A stretch of 5,952 bases of DNA from Mariprofundaceae bacterium (GTDB lineage: Bacteria > Pseudomonadota > Zetaproteobacteria > Mariprofundales > Mariprofundaceae), in contig WSZY01000096.1 in the NCBI GenBank assembly GCA_013139875.1, forward strand, positions 1-5,952, given 5' to 3'. A program made the position numbers and the translations under genes. This document shows, piece after piece, positions 1 to 5,952 of this stretch (position 1 is the first letter of the stretch; each line of letters starts with the position of its first letter). The notes beneath the pieces were generated by a model that was not told the DNA's origin, ran no database searches, and was given only the letters and a program-made list of their open reading frames with translations.

Positions 1-53
1 ACTTTTCAGGGAATATCTGAATAGCTGTATGGAGACACCTCTTCCCCCCGGAC

Positions 54-81
54 TTGTGCATGGCTCCGTCGCTTCTACAAT
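54..81 (+). promoter_or_regulatory. Putative sigma70-type promoter for ppa
   Basis: A -10-like hexamer TACAAT (76-81, five of six consensus bases) lies 16 bp downstream of a weak -35-like TTGTGC (54-59, only the TTG matches well). It would start transcription near position 88 and give a leader of about 24 nt before the ppa ATG. The reading is by eye only. The poor -35 means it could be a chance match or need an activator. Confidence 0.4.
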
Positions 82-99
82 GCGCCAAAGCTTTTCATC

Positions 100-104
100 G
101 GGAG
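100..104 (+). promoter_or_regulatory. Ribosome binding site of ppa
   Basis: GGGAG sits 7 nt upstream of the ATG at 112. This is good Shine-Dalgarno spacing and supports that start, which also agrees with the conserved N-terminus of the family. Confidence 0.75.
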
Positions 105-111
105 TGAATTC

Positions 112-657
112 ATGAACCTCAGTAAAATTCCAGCAGGTGAACATCCACCGCACGATATCAATGTTGTTATTGAGGTTCCGCAGCATGCCGACCCGATCAA
201 GTATGAACCGGACAAAGCTTCCGGTGCTGTGTTTGTAGATCGTTTTATGCATACAGCCATGCACTATCCATGCAACTACGGTTTTGTGCCCAACACCCTT
301 TCCGATGATGGTGATCCGGTTGATGTGCTGGTGGTGAGCCAGTTTTCTCTTGTGCCGGGTTGTGTTGTGCCTTGCCGTCCTGTTGGAGTCCTGCAGATGG
401 AAGATGAGGCGGGCATGGATGCCAAAGTATTGGCTGTGCCTGTATCGCGCCTGAAGCCTGTCTATGATCATGTTCAGGGACCGGAGGATCTGCCAAAGTT
501 TTTGACTGACCAGATCAAGCACTTTTTTGAGCACTACAAAGACCTTGAACCTGATAAATGGGTGAAGGTAACCGGCTGGGAAGGTGCCGATGAGGCACGT
601 GCTGAAATCACCGCATCAATTGCACGCCATGTACAAAAAGAGCAGGGCTCTTCCTAA
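112..657 (+). CDS. ppa: Soluble inorganic pyrophosphatase (Family I)
   Basis: This is cytosolic, Mg-dependent inorganic pyrophosphatase. It hydrolyses PPi to two phosphates and so pulls forward nucleic acid synthesis, aminoacyl-tRNA formation and other PPi-releasing reactions. The protein has 181 residues, close to the roughly 175 usual for bacterial Family I enzymes. The signature [11 protein letters not shown] is at residues 65-75. The complete active-site set known from the E. coli enzyme is present, shifted by one: Glu21, Lys30, Glu32, Arg44, Tyr52, Tyr56, Asp66, Asp68, Asp71, Asp98, Asp103, Lys105, Tyr142 and Lys143. It is therefore expected to be active. The start at 112 has a good ribosome binding site. 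The gene appears monocistronic, with a promoter-like sequence before it and a strong terminator after it. It is not a Family II (DHH) enzyme. The identification is secure. Confidence 0.98.
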   Translation: MNLSKIPAGEHPPHDINVVIEVPQHADPIKYEPDKASGAVFVDRFMHTAMHYPCNYGFVPNTLSDDGDPVDVLVVSQFSLVPGCVVPCRPVGVLQMEDEAGMDAKVLAVPVSRLKPVYDHVQGPEDLPKFLTDQIKHFFEHYKDLEPDKWVKVTGWEGADEARAEITASIARHVQKEQGSS

Positions 658-695
658 GTAACGCTTGACCCGCCAACCAATTTCAATTTATAAAT

Positions 696-723
696 GGCGA
701 CTGAGAGATCAGTCGCCTTTTTT
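696..723 (+). terminator. Rho-independent terminator after ppa
   Basis: A perfect 9-bp stem, GGCGACTGA (696-704) with TCAGTCGCC (709-717), is closed by a GAGA tetraloop (705-708), which has the stable GNRA form. A run of six T follows at once (718-723). It begins 38 bp after the ppa stop and separates ppa from hppA, so hppA probably has its own promoter within 724-781 or depends on readthrough. Confidence 0.93.
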
Positions 724-769
724 GTTGGATGGTTTTAGACGAGGGCGAATTATTAATTAAATGTGGTTC

Positions 770-775
770 GGGAGG
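770..775 (+). promoter_or_regulatory. Ribosome binding site that fixes the hppA start
   Basis: GGGAGG lies 6 nt before the ATG at 782, which is ideal spacing. An in-frame ATG at 761 lies upstream of this site and has only a distant purine-rich stretch (741-745) before it. The start at 782 is therefore preferred, and the seven extra codons of the longer reading (MWFGRTW) are probably not translated. Confidence 0.85.
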
Positions 776-781
776 ACTTGG

Positions 782-2782
782 ATGGGTGAAAATATAATTC
801 CAGTACTATTGGGTGGCGTGGGCCTGATTGTTGCTTCTTTTCTTTATCGGACGGTTAAAAAATATCCGGCAGGTGAAGAAAAAGTTGTTGAGATTGGTGA
901 AGCTATCCATCTGGGTGCCATGGTGTTCATGAGACGTGAATACACGATTTTAGCCGTATTTGTTGCAGTTGTGGCTGTGATACTTGCATTCAGTCTTGGT
1001 CTGCCTACAACCATTGCATTCCTGGCTGGGGCAGTCTGCTCGGCTCTGGCTGGTTATTTAGGCATGTTTGCTGCCACCAAGGCCAATGTCCGTACTGCTA
1101 CAGCGGCTCAGGATCATGGCACATCCACTGCGCTGACCATCGCCTTTTATGGCGGCTCGATCATGGGCCTGGTGGTTGCCTCTCTCGGCCTGATCGGACT
1201 TGGCACACTCTATCTGTTCTTTGGTGGCGACCCTGCTACTGCACATGTTATCCATGGCTTCGGCATGGGTGGCTCTTCTGTCGCTCTCTTCTCTCGTGTG
1301 GGTGGTGGTATCTTCACCAAGAGTGCCGATGTCGGTGCTGATCTAGTGGGCAAGGTGGAAGCCGGCATTCCGGAAGATGATCCGCGTAATCCCGGTGTGA
1401 TTGCCGATAACGTGGGTGATAACGTGGGTGATGTGGCCGGAATGGGCTCAGATATTTTCGAATCATACTGTGGTGCAATCATTGCCACGATCGCTATAGC
1501 CTCAACCATGACTGCTGATATTCTTGATCCGCTCGGTCAGCAGCAGGCACTGATGTTCCTGCCTCTGGCACTGGCATCGGTCGGTTTGATCTGCTCAGTA
1601 CTCGGCATTGTGCTGGTGAAGATGTTTGCTCATAAAGAGCCACAACTGGCGCTACGTATCGGAACCATGGGTGCAACCATTATTTTTATTCTCGCAGCCT
1701 ATCTGCTTATCGGTTATGTCGGTATTGCATCATCTGTCTGGGGTGCAGTGATTGCCGGTGCGATTGGTGGCATCATTATTGGTGTGGTGACTGAATATTA
1801 TACTGGCGGCAAACCTGTGCGCAGGATCGCAAAGTCGGGTGAAACCGGCCCGGCCACAGTCATGATTTCCGGCCTTGCTATAGGCATGGAGTCGGTTGTG
1901 ATACCCATGCTCACCATTGCGACCATTATTTATGTCTCTACATCACTGGTAGGCATTTACGGCGTTGGCATTGCTGCGGTGGGTATGCTGGCAACAGTGG
2001 GTATTACGATGGCAATTGATGCTTATGGCCCGGTGGCGGATAATGCCGGTGGTATCGCTGAGATGGCCGGCATGGGTGAAGAGACTCGCAAGATTACCGA
2101 TTCACTTGATGAGCTGGGGAATACTACGGCGGCGATTGGTAAAGGTTTTGCTATTGGTGCGGCTGCACTGGCAGCACTGGCGATTATTGCCGCATTTGTT
2201 GGAACTGTATCGCTGCACAACGAAAACTTTAACCTGAACCTGAATGAACCTCTGGTGCTGATTGGTCTGTTTGTCGGTGGTATTTTCCCGTTTCTGGTGG
2301 CTGCGTTAACCATGACTGCTGTGGGCGATGCAGCCTTTGAAATGATCAAAGAGATTCGCCGCCAGTTCCATGAAATTCCGGGTTTGATGGAAGGAACAGC
2401 CAAGCCGGACCATGCCCGTTGTATTGAAATTGCAACCAATGCGGCATTGAAGAAGATGGTCCTGCCGGGCGTGCTTGCGGTTTCCGCACCTGTGGTGGTT
2501 GGCTTCGGACTTGGTGCCCAGGCACTCGGTGGCATGCTGGCCGGTGCACTGGTCTGTTGCGTGCTGATGGCACTGATGATGGCCAATGCCGGTGGTGCAT
2601 GGGATAATGCCAAGAAACATGTTGAGAAGGGTAACCTTGGCGGCAAAGGTTCCGATGTGCATACAGCAGTCGTTGTCGGTGATACGGTCGGAGATCCGTT
2701 TAAGGATACATCAGGCCCGTCAATGAACATTTTGATTAACGTTATGGCGATTGTATCGCTTGTAATAGCACCGTTACTGTAA
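782..2782 (+). CDS. hppA: Ion-pumping membrane pyrophosphatase, K+-dependent type
   Basis: This is an integral membrane pyrophosphatase that couples PPi hydrolysis to pumping of H+ and/or Na+ across the inner membrane. It has 666 residues from the chosen ATG, within the family's usual range, with many long hydrophobic segments matching the roughly 16-helix family fold. Catalytic motifs are intact: [11 protein letters not shown] from residue 183, the doubled [12 protein letters not shown] at 209-220, and [10 protein letters not shown] at 634-643. [10 protein letters not shown] (446-455) has Ala450 and Gly453, where K+-independent enzymes carry Lys and Thr, so the enzyme should need K+. The gate region has Glu227-Ser228 and Asn649, as in characterised Na+ pumps. 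The usual gate lysine is Asn653 here. The transported ion cannot be settled from sequence. A longer ORF from ATG 761 exists but lacks a suitable ribosome binding site. The DUF4389 gene follows after 23 bp, probably in the same transcript. Confidence 0.97.
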   Translation: MGENIIPVLLGGVGLIVASFLYRTVKKYPAGEEKVVEIGEAIHLGAMVFMRREYTILAVFVAVVAVILAFSLGLPTTIAFLAGAVCSALAGYLGMFAATKANVRTATAAQDHGTSTALTIAFYGGSIMGLVVASLGLIGLGTLYLFFGGDPATAHVIHGFGMGGSSVALFSRVGGGIFTKSADVGADLVGKVEAGIPEDDPRNPGVIADNVGDNVGDVAGMGSDIFESYCGAIIATIAIASTMTADILDPLGQQQALMFLPLALASVGLICSVLGIVLVKMFAHKEPQLALRIGTMGATIIFILAAYLLIGYVGIASSVWGAVIAGAIGGIIIGVVTEYYTGGKPVRRIAKSGETGPATVMISGLAIGMESVVIPMLTIATIIYVSTSLVGIYGVGIAAVGMLATVGITMAIDAYGPVADNAGGIAEMAGMGEETRKITDSLDELGNTTAAIGKGFAIGAAALAALAIIAAFVGTVSLHNENFNLNLNEPLVLIGLFVGGIFPFLVAALTMTAVGDAAFEMIKEIRRQFHEIPGLMEGTAKPDHARCIEIATNAALKKMVLPGVLAVSAPVVVGFGLGAQALGGMLAGALVCCVLMALMMANAGGAWDNAKKHVEKGNLGGKGSDVHTAVVVGDTVGDPFKDTSGPSMNILINVMAIVSLVIAPLL

Positions 2783-2805
2783 CGGTTAAGGAGTAGGTGA
2801 AGAGT

Positions 2806-3216
2806 ATGGAAGAACAACAGATGACAGATGAATTGAAGGAGCATGTGAAGGATAGCAGCGTATGGGTACGCCTGCTGTTTATGCTGCTGTTTTCGGTGCT
2901 CTACTGGGCAGCCGAAATGGTTCTGGCAGTGGTGGTGGTGTTCCAGTTTTTTTCAGTACTTTTCACTGGCAAAAAGAACAGCCGGGTGCTTGCGCTTGGC
3001 GCACAACTCTCCACTTATGCTTATCAGGTTTTCCGTTACCTGACCTACAACAGTGAGGAGAAGCCGTTTCCACTGGGTGACTGGCCATCGGACAAGGCAC
3101 TGGCGGAGCAGGCGAAGCCGGCTCCAAAGTCGAAGCCACGTGCTGCACCGCGTAAGCGGGCAGTGAAAAAGGCAGCACCAAAACCGGAAGCCAAAGAAGA
3201 GAAGCCAACCGACTGA
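2806..3216 (+). CDS. DUF4389 family small membrane protein
   Basis: This is a 136-residue protein recognised as DUF4389, a proteobacterial family without a known function. A short charged N-terminus precedes a long hydrophobic stretch (about residues 20-53, containing LYWAAEMVLAVVVVFQF), likely one long or two tightly packed membrane helices. A conserved amphipathic block follows (LSTYAYQVFRYLTYNSEEKPFP, residues 68-89, split here only by position), ending at DWP (92-94). The tail (about 104-136) is rich in Lys, Ala and Pro, very basic, resembles histone H1-like tails, and is probably disordered. A Shine-Dalgarno TAAGGAG (2787-2793) is 12 nt before ATG 2806. An in-frame GTG at 2797 is only 3 nt from it, and ATG 2821 has no site, so 2806 is favoured but not certain. 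It lies between hppA and an aminotransferase gene, probably in one operon. Any link to pyrophosphate pumping is only inferred from position. Confidence 0.85.
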   Translation: MEEQQMTDELKEHVKDSSVWVRLLFMLLFSVLYWAAEMVLAVVVVFQFFSVLFTGKKNSRVLALGAQLSTYAYQVFRYLTYNSEEKPFPLGDWPSDKALAEQAKPAPKSKPRAAPRKRAVKKAAPKPEAKEEKPTD

Positions 3217-3228
3217 TCTACTCAACAC

Positions 3229-4359
3229 ATGCATAGTGAATTTCCGCTGCGTGACGGCCTGATCTATCTGAATCATGCCGCTGTCGGCGTCTGGCCGCGT
3301 AGAACCGCTGATGCGGTCAAAGCCTTTGCTGAAGAGAATATGGTGCAGGGGGCAGCCGATTATCCCGTCTGGATGAAGGCCGAGCGGGAGTTGCGTGGCC
3401 GCCTGCAACGGCTGGTGAATGCAGCAACTGCCGGTGACATTGCACTGCTGAAAAACACTTCTGAGGGACTCTCCCTGATTGCTTATGGCCTGGATTGGCA
3501 GGCGGGGGACAATATCGTCTCCACCGATCAGGAGTTCCCTTCCAATCGTATCGTCTGGGAATCGCTAGCCTCCATGGGAGTGGAGCTGCGCAGGGCGGAT
3601 ATTTCCGGAGATGATCCTGAAAGTGCGCTGCTGGCGCTGATAGATGAGCGTACCCGGCTGCTGACGGTCTCATCGGTTCAGTTCGCTACAGGCGTGCGTA
3701 TGGACTTGAACCGGTTGGGCAAAGCGTGCCGGGAACGTGGTCTGCTTTTTTGCGTGGATGCGATTCAGAGCCTGGGAGCAGTGCAGTTTGATGCACAGGC
3801 GGTCTGTGCGGATTTCGTGGTGGCCGATGGGCATAAATGGATGTCAGGGCCGGAAGGTATTGCGCTTTTTTATTCAACAGAGCAAGCCAGAGATCAGCTT
3901 CGTCTGTCACAATATGGCTGGCACATGGTTGAAGCGATGGGTGATTTTGACCCGGTTGAGTGGTCTCCTGCGAAGTCGGCCAGACGCTTTGAGCCGGGAA
4001 GTCCGAACATGCTCGGTATCTGCGCCCTGAATGCCAGCCTCTCGCTTTTCGAAGAGATCGGTATGGATCGGGTTGAAAAGCAGTTGCTTGAACGCTCAAG
4101 GCTGCTTATAGATCAGATTTTGGAACATGATCAGCTTGAGCTTATGACACCGGCCTCTTCCGGCAGGTATGCCGGCATTGTGACTTTCCGGCATAAGGGG
4201 CTGGATAACAATGGCCACGCAGCCCTTTACCGCAGGCTCATGGCTGCAGATATCATCTGTGCCCATCGTGCGGGCGGCATCCGCTTCTCTCCGCACTTCT
4301 ATTCCGATTGCAGCCAGTTTGAAGCTGTCTGGGAGACGGTTTTCAGCCAGCCGGTATAG
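3229..4359 (+). CDS. Class V aminotransferase-fold PLP-dependent enzyme
   Basis: This is a 376-residue fold-type I PLP enzyme of the class V aminotransferase family (cysteine desulfurase / isopenicillin-N-epimerase-like superfamily), predicted to be cytosolic. Visible family features are KNTSEG (75-80) for phosphate binding, DQEFPSN, Asp177 and Gln180 (VDAIQS) contacting the pyridine ring, the Schiff-base Lys203 in DGHKWMSGPEG, and RFEPGS (253-258). The C-terminal segment reads CAHRAGGIRFSPHFY (344-358). It lacks the RxGxHC cysteine loop of SufS/CsdA-type desulfurases, so a sulfur-transfer role is unlikely; the substrate is unknown. ATG 3229 is chosen because MHSEFPLRDGLIYLNHAA matches typical family N-termini, and an in-frame TGA at 3214-3216 blocks any earlier start. 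No clear Shine-Dalgarno is present, which suggests translational coupling to the DUF4389 gene ending 12 bp upstream. Annotation as a cysteine desulfurase would be an over-call. Confidence 0.92.
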   Translation: MHSEFPLRDGLIYLNHAAVGVWPRRTADAVKAFAEENMVQGAADYPVWMKAERELRGRLQRLVNAATAGDIALLKNTSEGLSLIAYGLDWQAGDNIVSTDQEFPSNRIVWESLASMGVELRRADISGDDPESALLALIDERTRLLTVSSVQFATGVRMDLNRLGKACRERGLLFCVDAIQSLGAVQFDAQAVCADFVVADGHKWMSGPEGIALFYSTEQARDQLRLSQYGWHMVEAMGDFDPVEWSPAKSARRFEPGSPNMLGICALNASLSLFEEIGMDRVEKQLLERSRLLIDQILEHDQLELMTPASSGRYAGIVTFRHKGLDNNGHAALYRRLMAADIICAHRAGGIRFSPHFYSDCSQFEAVWETVFSQPV

Positions 4360-4527
4360 CAGTTTATATGGCTGCCTTTGCACTGCGTCAGATCAATCCG
4401 GATGTGAAACATTTCCCCTTTTGAATAGCTGAGATTGAAAACATGTGAATTGCCAACTGTTTTGTGCTTTGCAGTTAGGGGCGTGGGCGGTAGTCTGCGC
4501 AGCCTTTGATTCTGGAGGTTTTCCAGC
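4360..4527 (+). other. Non-coding leader region upstream of aspS
   Basis: This 168-bp gap separates the aminotransferase stop from the aspS ATG. It holds -35-like hexamers TTGAAA (4435-4440) and TTGCCA (4450-4455), but neither has a convincing -10 at the right distance. There is a small inverted repeat AACTG/CAGTT (about 4456-4475) and a palindrome CTGCGCAG (4495-4502). No hairpin followed by a T-run, riboswitch or T-box element was recognised. It probably contains the aspS promoter and 5' untranslated region, but the exact site cannot be fixed by eye. Confidence 0.5.
4514..4518 (+). promoter_or_regulatory. Ribosome binding site of aspS
   Basis: GGAGG lies 9 nt upstream of ATG 4528. This fixes the start and agrees with the conserved beginning of AspRS (a short lead, then CGDF). 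Confidence 0.85.
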
Positions 4528-5952
4528 ATGACCGCACGTACGCACTGTGGCGATTTTCGCAAAACAGATATTGGCCAGATGGTTCGACTCAACGGATGGG
4601 TAGAGACCAACCGTGATCACGGTGGTGTGATTTTCCTTGATGTTCGTGACCGTTCAGGTCTGGTGCAGGTTGTGGCACACCCCGACACCCCGGATATGCA
4701 CAAACTGGCTCATAGCATGCGTCAGCAGGATGTGATTGAGGTTGAGGGTGAAGTGATCGCCCGTGTTGGTGAGACCATCAATCCGAAACTGGCAACCGGT
4801 GAAGTTGAGATAAACATCAAATCCATCGTTGTGCTGAACCGCTCGGAAACGCCACCTTTCCTGATTGATGATGATTGTAATACCGGCGAACAGCATCGTC
4901 TGGAGTACCGCTATCTTGATCTGCGTCGCCCGGTGATGCAGGCCAATATGCGTCTGCGTCATAAAGTGACGCATGCGGCACGCAACTATCTGGATGAGCA
5001 GCAGTTCCTTGAGATTGAGACTCCGATTCTGAACAAGTCCACACCTGAAGGTGCCCGTGACTATCTGGTTCCATCGCGCGTTTATCCCGGCTCATTTTAT
5101 GCGCTGCCACAGAGTCCACAGATTTTTAAGCAGTTGCTGATGGTTGCCGGTATGGACCGCTATTATCAGATCGCCCGCTGCTTCCGTGACGAGGATCTTC
5201 GTGCTGATCGCCAGCCTGAATTTACACAGGTGGATCTGGAGATGTCTTTCGTTGAACCGGAAGATGTGATGGCAGTGGCTGAAGGCCTTATTTCGACCAT
5301 GTTTGAAGCCGGCACCGGTGAAAAGCTGAATACGCCGTTTGACCGTATCGTGTGGCACGATGCGATGGATCGTTATGGTCTGGATCGGCCGGATCTCCGT
5401 TTTGGACTGGAGCATGTCAACATTACTGAATTGATGAAGAAGGTTGAGTTCAAGGTGTTCCGTGAGCCTGCTGAGAAGGGTGGTCTGGTTAAGGTGCTGA
5501 AGGTTCCCGGTGGCAGTGAACTATCGCGCAAAAAGATCGATGACTACACCAAATATGTCAGCATCTTCGGAGCCAGAGGTCTGGCATGGATCAAGGTCAA
5601 TGATGTGACTGATCTTCCGGCCGGGCTGCAATCTCCGATTGTGAAGTTTCTGCCGGAAGATGTGCTGGCAGAGATACTCTCTGCTTGTGATGCGAAGAAC
5701 GGCGATCTTCTCTTCTTTGGTGCGGGTGATGCAAAAGTGGTCAATGATGCGCTGGGTCACCTGCGTGTGAAGCTGGGACATGATCTTGGCTTGGTCAAAG
5801 AGGGTGATAATCGCTTTGTCTGGGTGGTCGACTTCCCGATGTTTGGCTGGAATGCCGAGCAGAAACGTCTGGATGCACTGCACCATCCGTTTACCGCACC
5901 GCTGGAGGAAGATCTGCTCAAGCTGGACTCAGAGCCTCTGGAAGTGCGTTCA
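4528..5952 (+). CDS. aspS: Aspartyl-tRNA synthetase, 3' end outside window
   Basis: This is a class II aminoacyl-tRNA synthetase that charges tRNA with aspartate, releasing AMP and PPi in the cytosol. 475 codons are present and open to the window edge; bacterial AspRS is usually about 590-600 residues, so about a fifth is missing. Domains in order are: the N-terminal OB-fold anticodon-binding domain (about 1-105); class II motif 1 ending at Pro166 (IETPILNKSTPEGARDYL); motif 2 (FRDEDLRADRQPEFTQ from residue 219); the bacterial GAD insertion domain (about 285-420, including KVPGGSELSRKKIDDY); and return to the catalytic core at HHPFTAP (452-458). Motif 3 lies beyond the window. His31 in RDHGGVIF is the residue seen in non-discriminating enzymes (E. 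coli AspRS has Leu), suggesting it may charge both tRNA-Asp and tRNA-Asn. No frameshift is seen. The identity is certain; the tRNA specificity is inferred. Confidence 0.97.
   Translation, partial: MTARTHCGDFRKTDIGQMVRLNGWVETNRDHGGVIFLDVRDRSGLVQVVAHPDTPDMHKLAHSMRQQDVIEVEGEVIARVGETINPKLATGEVEINIKSIVVLNRSETPPFLIDDDCNTGEQHRLEYRYLDLRRPVMQANMRLRHKVTHAARNYLDEQQFLEIETPILNKSTPEGARDYLVPSRVYPGSFYALPQSPQIFKQLLMVAGMDRYYQIARCFRDEDLRADRQPEFTQVDLEMSFVEPEDVMAVAEGLISTMFEAGTGEKLNTPFDRIVWHDAMDRYGLDRPDLRFGLEHVNITELMKKVEFKVFREPAEKGGLVKVLKVPGGSELSRKKIDDYTKYVSIFGARGLAWIKVNDVTDLPAGLQSPIVKFLPEDVLAEILSACDAKNGDLLFFGAGDAKVVNDALGHLRVKLGHDLGLVKEGDNRFVWVVDFPMFGWNAEQKRLDALHHPFTAPLEEDLLKLDSEPLEVRS

Noticed and set aside
18..27. 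TGAATAGCTG shared with 4422-4431 as a possible common regulatory element of ppa and aspS
   Set aside because: A 10-base match between two sites is expected by chance several times in a window of this size, and no palindrome or further similarity surrounds it.
761..781. Earlier ATG for hppA adding seven residues
   Set aside because: The strong GGGAGG site lies inside this segment and is correctly spaced for ATG 782; no good site precedes ATG 761.
2023..2844. Long antisense open frame (273 codons) opposite the 3' part of hppA
   Set aside because: Its composition is Ser/Ala/Pro/Ile-rich and it mirrors the codon pattern of a highly conserved hppA. There is no recognisable domain and no independent gene context, so it is a shadow frame.
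2953..3408. Antisense open frame across the DUF4389/aminotransferase junction
   Set aside because: It overlaps two well-supported genes, is rich in Cys/Trp/Arg/Leu, and shows no domain, so it is a shadow frame.
4345..4378. Possible terminator just after the aminotransferase gene
   Set aside because: Only short imperfect pairing (GCAG with CTGC, about 4 bp) and a three-T run; too weak to call.
4368..4382. Sigma54-like TGGC...TTGCA upstream of aspS
   Set aside because: The GG and GC elements are 8 nt apart rather than the required 10.

Overview
This window looks like a chromosomal housekeeping segment of a Gram-negative, proteobacterium-like organism of moderate GC. All genes lie on the + strand and are closely spaced with clear Shine-Dalgarno sites. 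No mobile elements, tRNA or rRNA genes, or CRISPR arrays were seen. The protein families (Family I Ppa, potassium-dependent membrane pyrophosphatase, a DUF4389 protein, an AspRS with a non-discriminating-type signature) fit a proteobacterium. A marine or iron-oxidising lineage such as Zetaproteobacteria is only a guess, because no taxonomic marker is present.

Layout: 1-111 is a leader with a plausible sigma70-type promoter. 112-657 is ppa, soluble inorganic pyrophosphatase, followed by a strong intrinsic terminator (696-723). 782-2782 is hppA, an ion-pumping membrane pyrophosphatase. It is followed after 23 bp by a small DUF4389 membrane protein (2806-3216), and then after 12 bp by a class V PLP-dependent aminotransferase-fold enzyme (3229-4359). 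A 167-bp non-coding stretch follows. It leads to aspS (4528 to beyond the window end), which encodes the first 475 residues of aspartyl-tRNA synthetase.

Functional logic: ppa and hppA both remove pyrophosphate, one as heat in the cytosol and the other by driving ion transport. aspS belongs to the set of enzymes that generate pyrophosphate. hppA, the DUF4389 gene and the aminotransferase gene are probably co-transcribed; aspS probably has its own leader.

The most notable observations are at residue level. HppA carries the potassium-dependence signature (Ala450/Gly453) and a sodium-pump-like gate (Glu227, Ser228, Asn649). However, the gate lysine near the C-terminus is replaced by Asn653. AspRS has His31, a residue tied to non-discriminating enzymes, which suggests Asn-tRNA is made by transamidation. 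No wholly new multi-gene system is evident; most of the window is well-conserved core metabolism.
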